The notes beneath the pieces were generated by a model. The model had not been told where the DNA came from. It worked only from the letters and a program-made list of their open reading frames with translations, and did no database searches. Of a stretch of 5,355 nt of DNA, positions 1-5,355 are shown piece by piece. The DNA lies in contig UROM01000116.1 in NCBI GenBank assembly GCA_900549455.1, positions 1 through 5,355 on the forward strand. The letters run 5' to 3'. Positions within the stretch are counted from its first letter, which is position 1. Every line of letters begins with the position of its first letter. A program made the position numbers and the translations under genes. This DNA is from an uncultured Collinsella sp. GTDB taxonomy: Bacteria; Actinomycetota; Coriobacteriia; Coriobacteriales; Coriobacteriaceae.

Positions 1-49
1 ATCTACACTTATGCGATCGTCGGCAGCGTCAGATGTGTATAAGAGACAG
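1..49. other. Synthetic Nextera adapter (contig-end artefact)
   Basis: These bases are not genomic. They read as the tail of the Illumina P5 primer (ATCTACAC), an 8-base index (TTATGCGA), the transposon adapter (TCGTCGGCAGCGTC) and the 19-base Tn5 mosaic end that finishes in AGAGACAG at 49. The exact reverse complement closes the contig at 5307-5355. Reading frames that run into it gain false tails: VSYTHLTLPTIA on the minus strand after Enzyme I, and an MCIRDRLG-like start on the plus strand. Native sequence starts at 50. Confidence 0.98.
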
Positions 50-1277
50 GCTCGGCCTTGCACTGCTCGACGAGCTCCTTGACAGCCACGACCTCCTCGA
101 CGCAGGTGACGAGCGGGATCATGATCTTCACATCGCCGAAGGCGCTGGCGCGCAGCAGGGCGCGGAGTTGGACCTTGTACTGATCGGGATTGGCCAGGCA
201 GTAACGCACGGCGCGGAAGCCCATGAAGGGGTTATCTTCCTTGACCATGTGCAGGTACGGAATCTCCTTGTCGCCACCCACATCGAGCGTGCGGATGATG
301 ACCGGAGCGCCCTTGAGTGCGCTGGCGACCTTGCGGTAGGCGTTGAACTGCTCCTCCTCGGAAGGAAGCTCGGCAGAGTCCATGAACAGGAACTCGGAGC
401 GGAACAGACCGATAGCCTCGGCATCGTGATCAAGCGCGTTGGGCACGTCATCGGGGTTACCGATGTTGCAGGCGATGATCTTCTTGATGCCATCGGCAGT
501 CACGGACGGCTTACCACGGAAGGCCTCGAGGGCCGCCTTCTCGGCAGCGAAGGCCTCGGCCTTGGCAGTGTAGGCGGCGAGCGTCTCCTCGTTGGGATCG
601 GCCTCGACGATGCCCTTGCCACCGTCGACGACAACGGTCATGCCGTTGCGCAGCGCGGTGCAGCTGTTGGAAACCGAAAGGACAGCCGGGATCTCGAGGG
701 CGCGCGCGATGATTGCGGAGTGCGACGTGCGGCCACCGGTCTCGGTGACGATGCCGGCAACGTGGGCCTTATCGATCGTGGCGGTCATAGACGGCGTAAG
801 GTCGTGCACGACAACGACGGTGTTCTCGGGCAGGACGGAGAGGTCGACGACCTCCTTGCCCAGCAGCTCGGCCAGAATACCGGTGCGGATGTCGGCGATG
901 TCGGCCGCGCGCAGACGGAACATCTCGTCGTCCATGGACAGGAACATGTTCTCGAACATGGTCGAGGTGTCCATGAGCGCCTGCTCGGCACAGGTGCCAC
1001 CGTCAATGGCGGCGTTGATGGCGTCGGTCATGCCCGGGTCCTGAGCCAGGACAATGTGTCCGCTCATGATCTCGGCCTCGGCCTCGCCCACCGTCTCCTT
1101 CATGTGGTCGGCCTGAGCCTGGGTCTTCTCGCAGAAGACCGAAAGAGCGGACTGATAGCGCTCCTTCTCTGCTGCCGAATCAGCAACCTCGTGCGGCTCA
1201 AACGTCAAATCGGGATCGACGGCAACCATGACGGTGCCTATACCGATGCCCTCGGAAGCGTTGACTCCCTGATACAT
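50..1277 (-). CDS. ptsI: PTS Enzyme I (PEP-protein phosphotransferase), 3' end cut by contig edge
   Basis: Enzyme I is the cytosolic first step of the PTS: it takes phosphate from phosphoenolpyruvate and passes it to HPr. About 409 native residues remain of the usual 570 or so. The phospho-histidine motif GGRTSHSAIIARALEIPAV puts the active His at residue 186. The start of the PEP-binding barrel follows, with GLFRSEFLFM (Arg293) and IIRTLDVGGDK (Arg329). The missing C-terminus should hold the metal ligands and catalytic Cys. Residues after Glu409 are adapter translation. I chose ATG 1275-1277 (MYQGVNASEGIGIG) because it aligns without a gap to the E. coli start MISGILASPGIAFG and has GAGG 7 bases upstream. 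ATG 1281-1283 (adds MG, GGAG 6 bases upstream) is also plausible. A longer form from TTG at 1331 runs into the upstream hairpin region and is unlikely. The gene lies downstream of ptsH on the same strand. Confidence 0.97.
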
Positions 1278-1329
1278 TCCCATTCCTCTCTCCGTGTCAT
1301 GTGATAAAGCGTTTTGCCATATCCATGAC

Positions 1330-1365
1330 AAAAGAGCGCAGCTACCTTATAACAGGTCACTGCGC
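1330..1365 (-). terminator. Attenuator-like hairpin between ptsH and ptsI
   Basis: On the minus strand GCGCAG (1360-1365) pairs with CTGCGC (1336-1341). Inside it, after a 2x2 mismatch, ACC (1355-1357) pairs with GGT (1344-1346), leaving an 8-base loop. TCTTTT follows at once. This is an imperfect intrinsic terminator shape with an interrupted T tract, in a 133-base gap between co-oriented genes. I infer partial termination that would make HPr more abundant than Enzyme I. It could also be an RNA-processing or stability stem. Confidence 0.5.
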
Positions 1366-1410
1366 CCCCAAATATGAACTTAGTTGTTCAACATGCGACC
1401 CGTTTGAGTT

Positions 1411-1674
1411 CTACTCGCCAAGACCGCTCTTGATGAGCTCGATGGCAGCAGCCAGAGCCTCGGCCTCGTCAGCGCCGTCGCACTTGACCTCGACCTCGGT
1501 ACCACAGGGGATACCAGCAGCCATGAGGGCCATCGGGGACTTGCCGTTGACCTCCTTCTCGGGGGTGACGACCGTAACGTCGCAGGCGTACTTGCCCATG
1601 GTGGAGGCGAAGAGACCAGCCGGACGCATGTGAAGACCCTGAGGATTAACGAGGGTAGCTTTCTCAGAAACCAT
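1411..1674 (-). CDS. ptsH: Phosphocarrier protein HPr
   Basis: HPr is the small cytosolic carrier that moves phosphate from Enzyme I to the IIA domains of sugar permeases. The 87-residue product has normal family length. The active-site motif GLHMRPAG places the phosphorylated His at residue 15 with the supporting Arg at 17. NGKSPMALMAAGIP places a Ser at 46, the residue that HPr kinase phosphorylates in Firmicutes; here it is followed by Pro. The ATG at 1672-1674 has AAGGAG (1681-1686) 6 bases upstream, which decides the start, and the stop is TAG at 1411-1413. It precedes ptsI on the same strand with an attenuator-like hairpin between them, so the two may be one operon with stepped expression. 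The permease gene fruA lies upstream but behind its own terminator and 537 bp of spacer, so ptsH should have its own promoter. Identification is secure; regulation by Ser46 is inference. Confidence 0.98.
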   Translation of the reverse strand: MVSEKATLVNPQGLHMRPAGLFASTMGKYACDVTVVTPEKEVNGKSPMALMAAGIPCGTEVEVKCDGADEAEALAAAIELIKSGLGE

Positions 1675-1700
1675 AATTGACTCCTTTTTTGTGTTTAACC

Positions 1701-1720
1701 CCTGTCGACCATGCGACAGG
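1701..1720 (-). promoter_or_regulatory. Hairpin / near-palindrome in ptsH leader
   Basis: CCTGTCG (1701-1707) is the exact reverse complement of CGACAGG (1714-1720) around a 6-base spacer. It sits about 14 bases upstream of the ptsH Shine-Dalgarno sequence (1681-1686). In RNA it would be a 7-bp stem close to the ribosome site; in DNA it could be an operator. No T tract follows directly, so it is not a normal terminator. Function unknown. Confidence 0.5.
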
Positions 1721-1736
1721 AGCCATATTCACGACG

Positions 1737-1800
1737 TTGTTTATATTAACTCACATCAAACTGTTTTTCATTGTGTTTCGCACGAATTATTGGACGGATG
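1737..1800 (-). promoter_or_regulatory. ptsH: AT-rich probable ptsH promoter zone
   Basis: This is the only strongly AT-rich stretch upstream of ptsH. On the minus strand it contains TAATATAAA (TAATAT at 1743-1748) as a possible -10 element, which would give a leader of roughly 60 bases carrying the 1701-1720 hairpin. No good -35 lies at the right distance: TTGATG at 1754-1759 is too close, and ATGAAA at 1766-1771 matches poorly. Because the fruA terminator isolates ptsH from fruA, some promoter is expected in this spacer, but the exact site is a guess. Confidence 0.3.
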
Positions 1801-1808
1801 TCGTTGCT

Positions 1809-1952
1809 GGCCGCTTGCTCGCCCACAGAGGGCCGGACGCGGCCTGTGAGATTTCCTGCTCTACAGTCCTGCGCAAGACGGAAAGCACATTAAGTGCTTT
1901 CCTTTGCGTGCGGAACTCGCGACAAACTTAACCGCCCCGCCCGACAGGCGAG
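1809..1952. other. Hairpin-rich block, possible structured RNA
   Basis: Consecutive inverted repeats fill these 144 bases. (a) CACA 1824-1827 with TGTG 1845-1848 encloses GGCCG 1831-1835 with CGGCC 1840-1844, with a 3-base bulge. (b) GGCCGC 1809-1814 can instead pair with GCGGCC 1839-1844, excluding (a). (c) CTGT-AGA 1844-1851 pairs with TCTACAG 1860-1866, with one bulged base. (d) GGAAAGCAC 1880-1888 pairs perfectly with GTGCTTTCC 1894-1902 over a 5-base loop, extended by GCGCAA 1871-1876 with TTGCGT 1904-1909. (e) CCCGCC 1936-1941 pairs with GGCGAG 1947-1952, with one G-T. None ends in a T tract, so they are not terminators. I match it to no known RNA family and cannot tell the strand. The flanking 1953-2057 shows nothing I recognise. 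Confidence 0.35.
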
Positions 1953-2057
1953 CTGCGGAAACTTGGTCGGTCCAGGGCAATATCGTGCGAACGGAATTCT
2001 GGCTGATGACCTGTTCGTGACAAAGACTCGATAGACAGCCCCCTCTATGCCCTTTTG

Positions 2058-2128
2058 TAAGTTGCGGTGAAATAGGGACTGAATTTGGGGTTGAATCGTT
2101 TATGCAGTCCCTATTTCACCGCAACTTA
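2058..2128. repeat. Perfect 24-bp inverted repeat with 23-base loop, probable dispersed element
   Basis: The left arm 2058-2081 begins TAAGTTGCGGTG and ends GGGACTG. The right arm 2105-2128 is its exact reverse complement, ending in CCGCAACTTA. The 23-base loop is AT-richer. Symmetry stops sharply at both outer edges, I see no flanking target duplication, and no protein is encoded. It lies 11 bases beyond the T tract of the fruA terminator. Perfect arms this long suggest a multicopy intergenic palindrome of REP or MITE type. I have an unverified recollection of similar sequence between genes of Collinsella. A role as a second, Rho-type or mRNA-stabilising stem is possible. Confidence 0.75.
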
Positions 2129-2139
2129 GGCGGGACACG

Positions 2140-2175
2140 AAAAAAGGCGGAGACCCTGAAGAGGGTCTCCGCCTT
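2140..2175 (-). terminator. Intrinsic terminator of fruA
   Basis: On the minus strand a perfect 14-bp GC-rich stem (2162-2175 with 2144-2157) closes a CTTC loop. The transcript then runs through six consecutive T (2145-2140), the first two lying in the stem. It begins 36 bases after the fruA stop codon. This is a textbook Rho-independent terminator and separates fruA from ptsH-ptsI. Confidence 0.95.
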
Positions 2176-2211
2176 ATATACAAGGGGCGATGATATTCGC
2201 GAGTTGCGGGA

Positions 2212-4215
2212 TTAGACCAGGCGGGCGTTGATCGTCTTGGCGATCTCGGCGGCGTCGGTGGAACCCTTGACGGTGGCACGGAAACCCTCGTCCATAAGCG
2301 CCTCGGCGACCTTGGACAAGATCTTGAGGTGCGTGGTGCCGGCCTGGGCACCGGGGATGAGCAGGGCGATAGCCACGTTGACGGGAGCGCCGTCCATGGT
2401 GTCCCAACCGGTCACGCCAGAGTCGTCCTTGACGACAATGACGGCGGCCTCGGTAATGGCATCGGACTTGGCATGCGGAATGGCGAAGCCCTCCATCATG
2501 CCCGTGGTGCCCTCGGCCTCGCGGGCCAGGAAGGCGTTCATCACGGCGTCGGCGTCGTCAGCGAGATCGGCCTTGACGGCCTGGTTGGAGACAAAGCTCA
2601 GGGCCTCGTCACGAGAAGCGAAGTTCTCGGCGACAAAAACGTTCTCGACCTTCACGAAGTCGGCAGCCTCAGCCTTGGGGGCCTCGACGGCAGCGGCCTT
2701 GGGGGCCTCAACCGGCTTGGTTACAGGAGCGGGCTTCTGGTTCTTCTCGAAATCGTACTTCTTGAAGGCCACGAACAGGATGCCACCGACCACGGCGCCG
2801 ATGAGAATCGCGAGGACCCACTGCGGGCCGTTCTCGACAACGGGCAGGACCAGGAAGCCGCCGTGAGGCGCCGGATCGTGAACGTTGAAGAAGATGGTCA
2901 AGATGGAAGCGATGGAAGAACCGACCATCATGATGGGCATGACGGGCCAGATGTTCTTGGTCATGAACGGAATGGCGCCCTCGGTGATGTGGGTGCAACC
3001 AAGGATGAGGTTGACGATACCAGCGTCATGATCCTCCTGGCTGAAGTACTTCTTGCCGACGATGACGGCGAAGGTAGTGATCAGCGGCGGAACGATGCAG
3101 GCGGCGGAGACGGCAGCCATGAAGTTGGTGCCGAAGTTGTAGGTCTCGGTGCCGACGCCAGCTTCGAGAGCGGTACCGAGCAGGAAGGTACCAGTGGCGT
3201 AAGCAGCCTTGTTGACCGGGCCGCCCATATCAAAGGCGCACATGCAGCCGATGGCCAGGCCAAGGATCACCGGACCGGAGTTACCGAGGCTCTGCAGGAA
3301 ATCCATCATGCCCTGGTTAATGGCAGCCATGGGGCCGGAAATACCGAGCATGACCAGGCCGACGATGGCGGTGGAGCACAGCGGATACAGGAAGATTGCC
3401 TTCAGGCCATTAAGGCTCGCGGGAATTTTAGAGAAAACCTTCTCGAGCAGCAAAATGACATAGCCGGCGAGGAAGCCGCCGACGATGCCGCCCAGGAAGC
3501 CAAAGCCCACACCCGAGCCTCCAGCGTCGATCATGCCGGTATCGGCGTTGATGGGAAGACCCTGGATGGCGATCATACCAGCAACAAAGCCGGGGACGAG
3601 CGCCGGGCGCTTGCCGATAGACTCGGCGATGTAAGCGGAGAGCACCGGAACCATGAGGTTCATGGCGATACCGCCGATAATCTTGAGCATCGCGGCAAAG
3701 CTGTTGTAGTCGGCAGCCGTCGAATCAAAGGACGTGATGCCCCACAGGAACGAAATGGCGGTCAGAACACCACCGGCAACGACGAAGACCAGCATGTGGC
3801 TGACGCCATTCATGAGGTGCTTGTAGATGACGTGGCCGATGGACTCCTTCTCCTCGACCTCGTCCTCAACATCGGCAGCAGCCGCAACCGTGTCGTCGCC
3901 CTTGGCGGCGAGAGCGCGGTCGATCAGCTTACCGGCGGCCTCGACGGACAGGGCCTTGGAAACACCAACAGAAACCATGGGCTTACCGGCGAAACGCTCC
4001 GCCTGGACATCCTTATCGGCTGCGACGACGACGGCCTTGGCACCGGCGATCTCACCCTTCGTGAGCTCGTTCTCGACACCGACCTGGCCATGAGTCTCGA
4101 CCTTAATGGTCAGACCTCGCTCGGCAGCTGCCTTCTCCAGCGCCTCCTTCGCCATGAAGGTGTGCGCAATGCCGGTCGGGCAACCGGTCGCGGCGATGAT
4201 GTCAAACTTAGCCAT
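2212..4215 (-). CDS. fruA: Fructose-type PTS permease, fused IIB-IIC-IIA
   Basis: This membrane permease takes up and phosphorylates a sugar, probably fructose, using phosphate from HPr. All three domains lie in 667 residues. IIB spans about 1-103, with the phospho-Cys at 12 in ATGCPTGIAHTF. An acidic linker covers about 106-124. The multi-helix IIC spans about 127-486, with family motifs FDMGGPVNKAAY (328-339), THITEGAIPF (408-417) and DPAPHGGF (447-454). An Ala/Pro/Lys linker (491-519, VEAPKA twice) precedes IIA, about 520-667, with the phospho-His at 581 in GFAIPHAK and a second conserved His at 629. B. subtilis FruA is ordered A-B-C, so this is a permutation. The start is fixed by AAGAAGGAGG at 4221-4230, 5 bases before the ATG. 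A strong terminator follows. It is divergent from an RpiR-type gene. No fruK is adjacent, so a related substrate such as mannosylglycerate or mannose cannot be excluded. Confidence 0.95.
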   Translation of the reverse strand: MAKFDIIAATGCPTGIAHTFMAKEALEKAAAERGLTIKVETHGQVGVENELTKGEIAGAKAVVVAADKDVQAERFAGKPMVSVGVSKALSVEAAGKLIDRALAAKGDDTVAAAADVEDEVEEKESIGHVIYKHLMNGVSHMLVFVVAGGVLTAISFLWGITSFDSTAADYNSFAAMLKIIGGIAMNLMVPVLSAYIAESIGKRPALVPGFVAGMIAIQGLPINADTGMIDAGGSGVGFGFLGGIVGGFLAGYVILLLEKVFSKIPASLNGLKAIFLYPLCSTAIVGLVMLGISGPMAAINQGMMDFLQSLGNSGPVILGLAIGCMCAFDMGGPVNKAAYATGTFLLGTALEAGVGTETYNFGTNFMAAVSAACIVPPLITTFAVIVGKKYFSQEDHDAGIVNLILGCTHITEGAIPFMTKNIWPVMPIMMVGSSIASILTIFFNVHDPAPHGGFLVLPVVENGPQWVLAILIGAVVGGILFVAFKKYDFEKNQKPAPVTKPVEAPKAAAVEAPKAEAADFVKVENVFVAENFASRDEALSFVSNQAVKADLADDADAVMNAFLAREAEGTTGMMEGFAIPHAKSDAITEAAVIVVKDDSGVTGWDTMDGAPVNVAIALLIPGAQAGTTHLKILSKVAEALMDEGFRATVKGSTDAAEIAKTINARLV

Positions 4216-4236
4216 GTGTCCCTCCTTCTTGAGTAC

Positions 4237-4281
4237 AGCGCCCGCGGGCGCTCCCCTATACGCGCTTCAATGCGCGTTTTT
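4237..4281 (-). promoter_or_regulatory. Two GC-rich leader hairpins upstream of fruA
   Basis: A perfect 16-bp palindrome (AGCGCCCGCGGGCGCT, 4237-4252) starts 6 bases upstream of the strong SD tract. Eight bases further out, ACGCGC (4260-4265) pairs with GCGCGT (4272-4277) over a 6-base loop. On the plus strand that second stem is followed by TTTT, so it could end transcription running toward rpiR. In the fruA transcript it is instead preceded by A residues. The shared GCGC cores allow alternative pairing between the two. Control of fruA translation or elongation is inferred. Confidence 0.45.
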
Positions 4282-4288
4282 CCACACT

Positions 4289-4426
4289 TGAAAGATACCA
4301 ACCTACCGTCCGCGTGAGAAGAGACAAGGCGCAATTCTCCGGTGAAAGGTTCTTTCATAACCGTAAACGGTCAATGAAAGTTTACCATCAACCATTGAAA
4401 CGGCAAGGTGTATCTTGTAGTTGAAA
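4289..4426. promoter_or_regulatory. Cluster of TGAAA(G) half-sites, probable regulator operator
   Basis: TGAAA occurs five times on the plus strand in 138 bases (4289, 4343, 4375, 4396, 4422) and once inverted (CTTTCA 4352-4357). The core is two overlapping palindromes. TGAAAG-GTT-CTTTCA (4343-4357) is perfect. CTTTCAT..ACCGT (4352-4364) mirrors ACGGT..ATGAAAG (4367-4380) with one or two unpaired bases per side. The core lies between the divergent fruA and rpiR genes, the expected place for the RpiR-family protein to bind. Which protein binds is inferred. Confidence 0.6.
4379..4406 (-). promoter_or_regulatory. Candidate fruA promoter
   Basis: On the minus strand TTGCCG (4401-4406) and TAAACT (4379-4384) each match four of six consensus bases with a 16-base spacer. 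The -10 overlaps the TGAAAG half-site at 4375-4380, so a protein bound there could block RNA polymerase. The predicted leader is about 155 bases and would include both GC-rich hairpins. Other weak pairs exist in this AT-rich stretch, so the assignment is tentative. Confidence 0.25.
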
Positions 4427-4433
4427 ATGCCCC

Positions 4434-4439
4434 TATACT
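4434..4439 (+). promoter_or_regulatory. Candidate -10 element for the RpiR-type gene
   Basis: TATACT differs from the consensus at one base and lies about 50 bases upstream of the start codon. No good -35 is found 16 to 18 bases upstream, and TGAAA at 4422-4426 sits just outside it. This suggests an activator-dependent or autoregulated promoter. Tentative. Confidence 0.4.
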
Positions 4440-4488
4440 ACGACATTACAAAACAAGTCCGATTTTTATGCCAGCCAGGAGCCATCCC

Positions 4489-5306
4489 ATGTCCGATAGC
4501 AGCAAGAGCGCACTCTCCCTTATTAGCACACACAGGGGGTACAGCGAGTCCGAGCAGCGCATTGTCGACTATATCCTAGAGCACCAGTCCGAGGCACCGC
4601 GTCTGACAGCCGCCCAGCTCTCGCGCGCCGCCGCAACCTCCGAGGCAACCGTCTCGCGCTTCTGCCGCAAACTGGGTTTTGGCAGTTTTCGCAGTTTCCA
4701 GTTTTCACTAGCGCGCGATCTGGAGAGCCAGCGCAACGAAGGCCTCACCGACGAGGTCTCGCTCGACAATATGGAGCAGAGCCTCAAGAATATTCTCGCT
4801 GCCAAGGTAAGCGAACTCAATGCGACTATCGATGGTATTGACCACGACACACTGGCAGCCGTCGTGCACGCGTTTAAGAACGCAGGGGCTATCGAGTTTG
4901 CTGCCGTAGGCAACACCAACGCCGTCGCGCTCGACGCGACGTTTAAGTTTTCGCAGCTGGGCCTTCGCTGCATGGCAAGCACCATCAGCGAGACTTCGAT
5001 TGGGTTTGCGCTTACGCTGCGCCCCGGCGACGTCATCGTTCTGATCTCGAACTCCGGCAAGTCGCGCCGACTGAATCGCATGGCAAAAGCAGCTCGCGAC
5101 TGCGGTGCCACCGTAGTCGTCATCAGCAGCGACAGCAAGTCTCCGCTTGCTCGCTTGGCCGATTACACCTTTAATACCGTGAATCACGAGGCGCTGCTCA
5201 CCACGGGCGACTTTGCGTTCTCCAAGATGAGCGCCACGATGATCATCGAGGTTATCTACAACTTCCTGCTGCCCGAGATTGAAGACGCCCGCGAGCACAT
5301 CAGCTA
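4489..5306 (+). CDS. MurR/RpiR-family transcriptional regulator, 3' end cut by contig edge
   Basis: This DNA-binding regulator probably responds to a sugar phosphate. The frame is open for 272 native residues and has no stop because the contig ends in adapter; the family is usually about 280-290 residues, so only a short tail is missing. An N-terminal RpiR-type helix-turn-helix covers about 1-77 (SESEQRIVDYIL, LTAAQLSRAAATSEATVSRFCRKLGFGSF). A SIS sugar-isomerase-like domain covers about 125-260, with the phosphosugar-loop-like motif VIVLISNSGKS (182-192). ATG 4489-4491 is chosen because AGGAG (4477-4481) lies 7 bases upstream; the in-frame ATG at 4468 has no ribosome site. It is divergent from fruA across a 273-bp region with palindromic half-sites, so it likely regulates fruA and perhaps itself. 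Ligand and sign of control are not visible. After Ser272 the frame reads adapter. Confidence 0.93.
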
Positions 5307-5355
5307 CTGTCTCTTATACACATCTGACGCTGCCGACGATCGCATAAGTGTAGAT
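5307..5355. other. Synthetic Nextera adapter (contig-end artefact)
   Basis: This begins CTGTCTCTTATACACATCT, the reverse complement of the Tn5 mosaic end, then the adapter, the index complement (TCGCATAA) and GTGTAGAT. It is the exact inverse of bases 1-49. Native sequence ends at 5306, inside a codon of the RpiR-type gene. Confidence 0.98.

Noticed and set aside
33..1304. Long plus-strand open frame (423 codons) opposite ptsI.
   Set aside because: It starts inside the adapter (MCIRDRLG) and lies antisense to a clear Enzyme I gene; its product shows no recognisable family.
1871..1909. Strong GGAAAGCAC/GTGCTTTCC stem as an intrinsic terminator.
   Set aside because: Neither strand has a T tract after the stem, and no gene ends just before it.
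1677..1931. 84-codon plus-strand frame in the ptsH upstream spacer.
   Set aside because: It begins inside the ptsH ribosome-site region, lacks a good SD, and crosses the inverted repeats of the hairpin block; no family resemblance.
2329..4317. Long plus-strand open frame (662 codons) opposite fruA.
   Set aside because: It mirrors the codon bias of the high-GC fruA gene, is rich in Gly/Asp/His, and has no recognisable domain or ribosome site.
4682..4706. Imperfect tandem CAGTTTTC units.
   Set aside because: They encode the conserved Phe-rich segment after the RpiR helix-turn-helix (GFGSFRSFQF), so protein constraint explains them.
4708..5298. Minus-strand frames of 189-196 codons opposite the RpiR-type gene.
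   Set aside because: They overlap a plus-strand frame with a convincing HTH and SIS domain and are shadows of its codon bias.
1..5355. A Tn5/IS50-like composite transposon bounded by 49-bp terminal inverted repeats.
   Set aside because: The ends are the library mosaic end plus primer and index sequence, there is no transposase gene, and the repeats are flush with the contig ends.

Overview
This is a short, high-GC contig from a sugar phosphotransferase (PTS) locus. The PTS proteins resemble those of gut Actinobacteria of the class Coriobacteriia. A Collinsella-like organism is my best guess, made from recollection of protein style, GC-rich codons and the intergenic repeat, not from a search. 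Both outermost 49 bases are synthetic sequencing adapter (Nextera/Tn5 mosaic end plus an index), so native DNA runs only from 50 to 5306 and both terminal genes are cut.

Layout from left to right. The minus strand carries ptsI (Enzyme I, C-terminus lost into the adapter, 50-1277), a gap with an attenuator-like hairpin (1330-1365), and ptsH (HPr, 1411-1674). A 537-bp gene-free stretch (1675-2211) follows. It holds the ptsH leader with a hairpin (1701-1720), an AT-rich probable promoter zone (about 1737-1800), a hairpin-rich block (1809-1952), about 100 bp in which I recognise nothing (1953-2057), a perfect 24-bp inverted repeat (2058-2128) and the fruA terminator (2140-2175). Then comes fruA (2212-4215, minus), a one-polypeptide fructose-type permease with domain order IIB-IIC-IIA. 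The 273-bp divergent region (4216-4488) holds two leader hairpins and a cluster of TGAAA(G) half-sites. Beyond it lies a plus-strand RpiR/MurR-type regulator gene (4489-5306), open at its 3' end because the contig stops.

The genes make a complete phosphorelay: PEP to Enzyme I (His186), to HPr (His15), to the IIA domain (His581), to the IIB domain (Cys12), to the sugar passing through the IIC domain. The divergent regulator has a sugar-phosphate-binding SIS domain and probably controls fruA, and perhaps itself, through the palindromic sites between them. No fruK (1-phosphofructokinase) or DeoR-type FruR is present, unlike the usual fructose operon, so the exact sugar is not settled. I see no mobile element gene, CRISPR, tRNA, rRNA or defence system. 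The less explained parts are the inverted repeat, the hairpin block upstream of ptsH, and the operator and leader architecture upstream of fruA.
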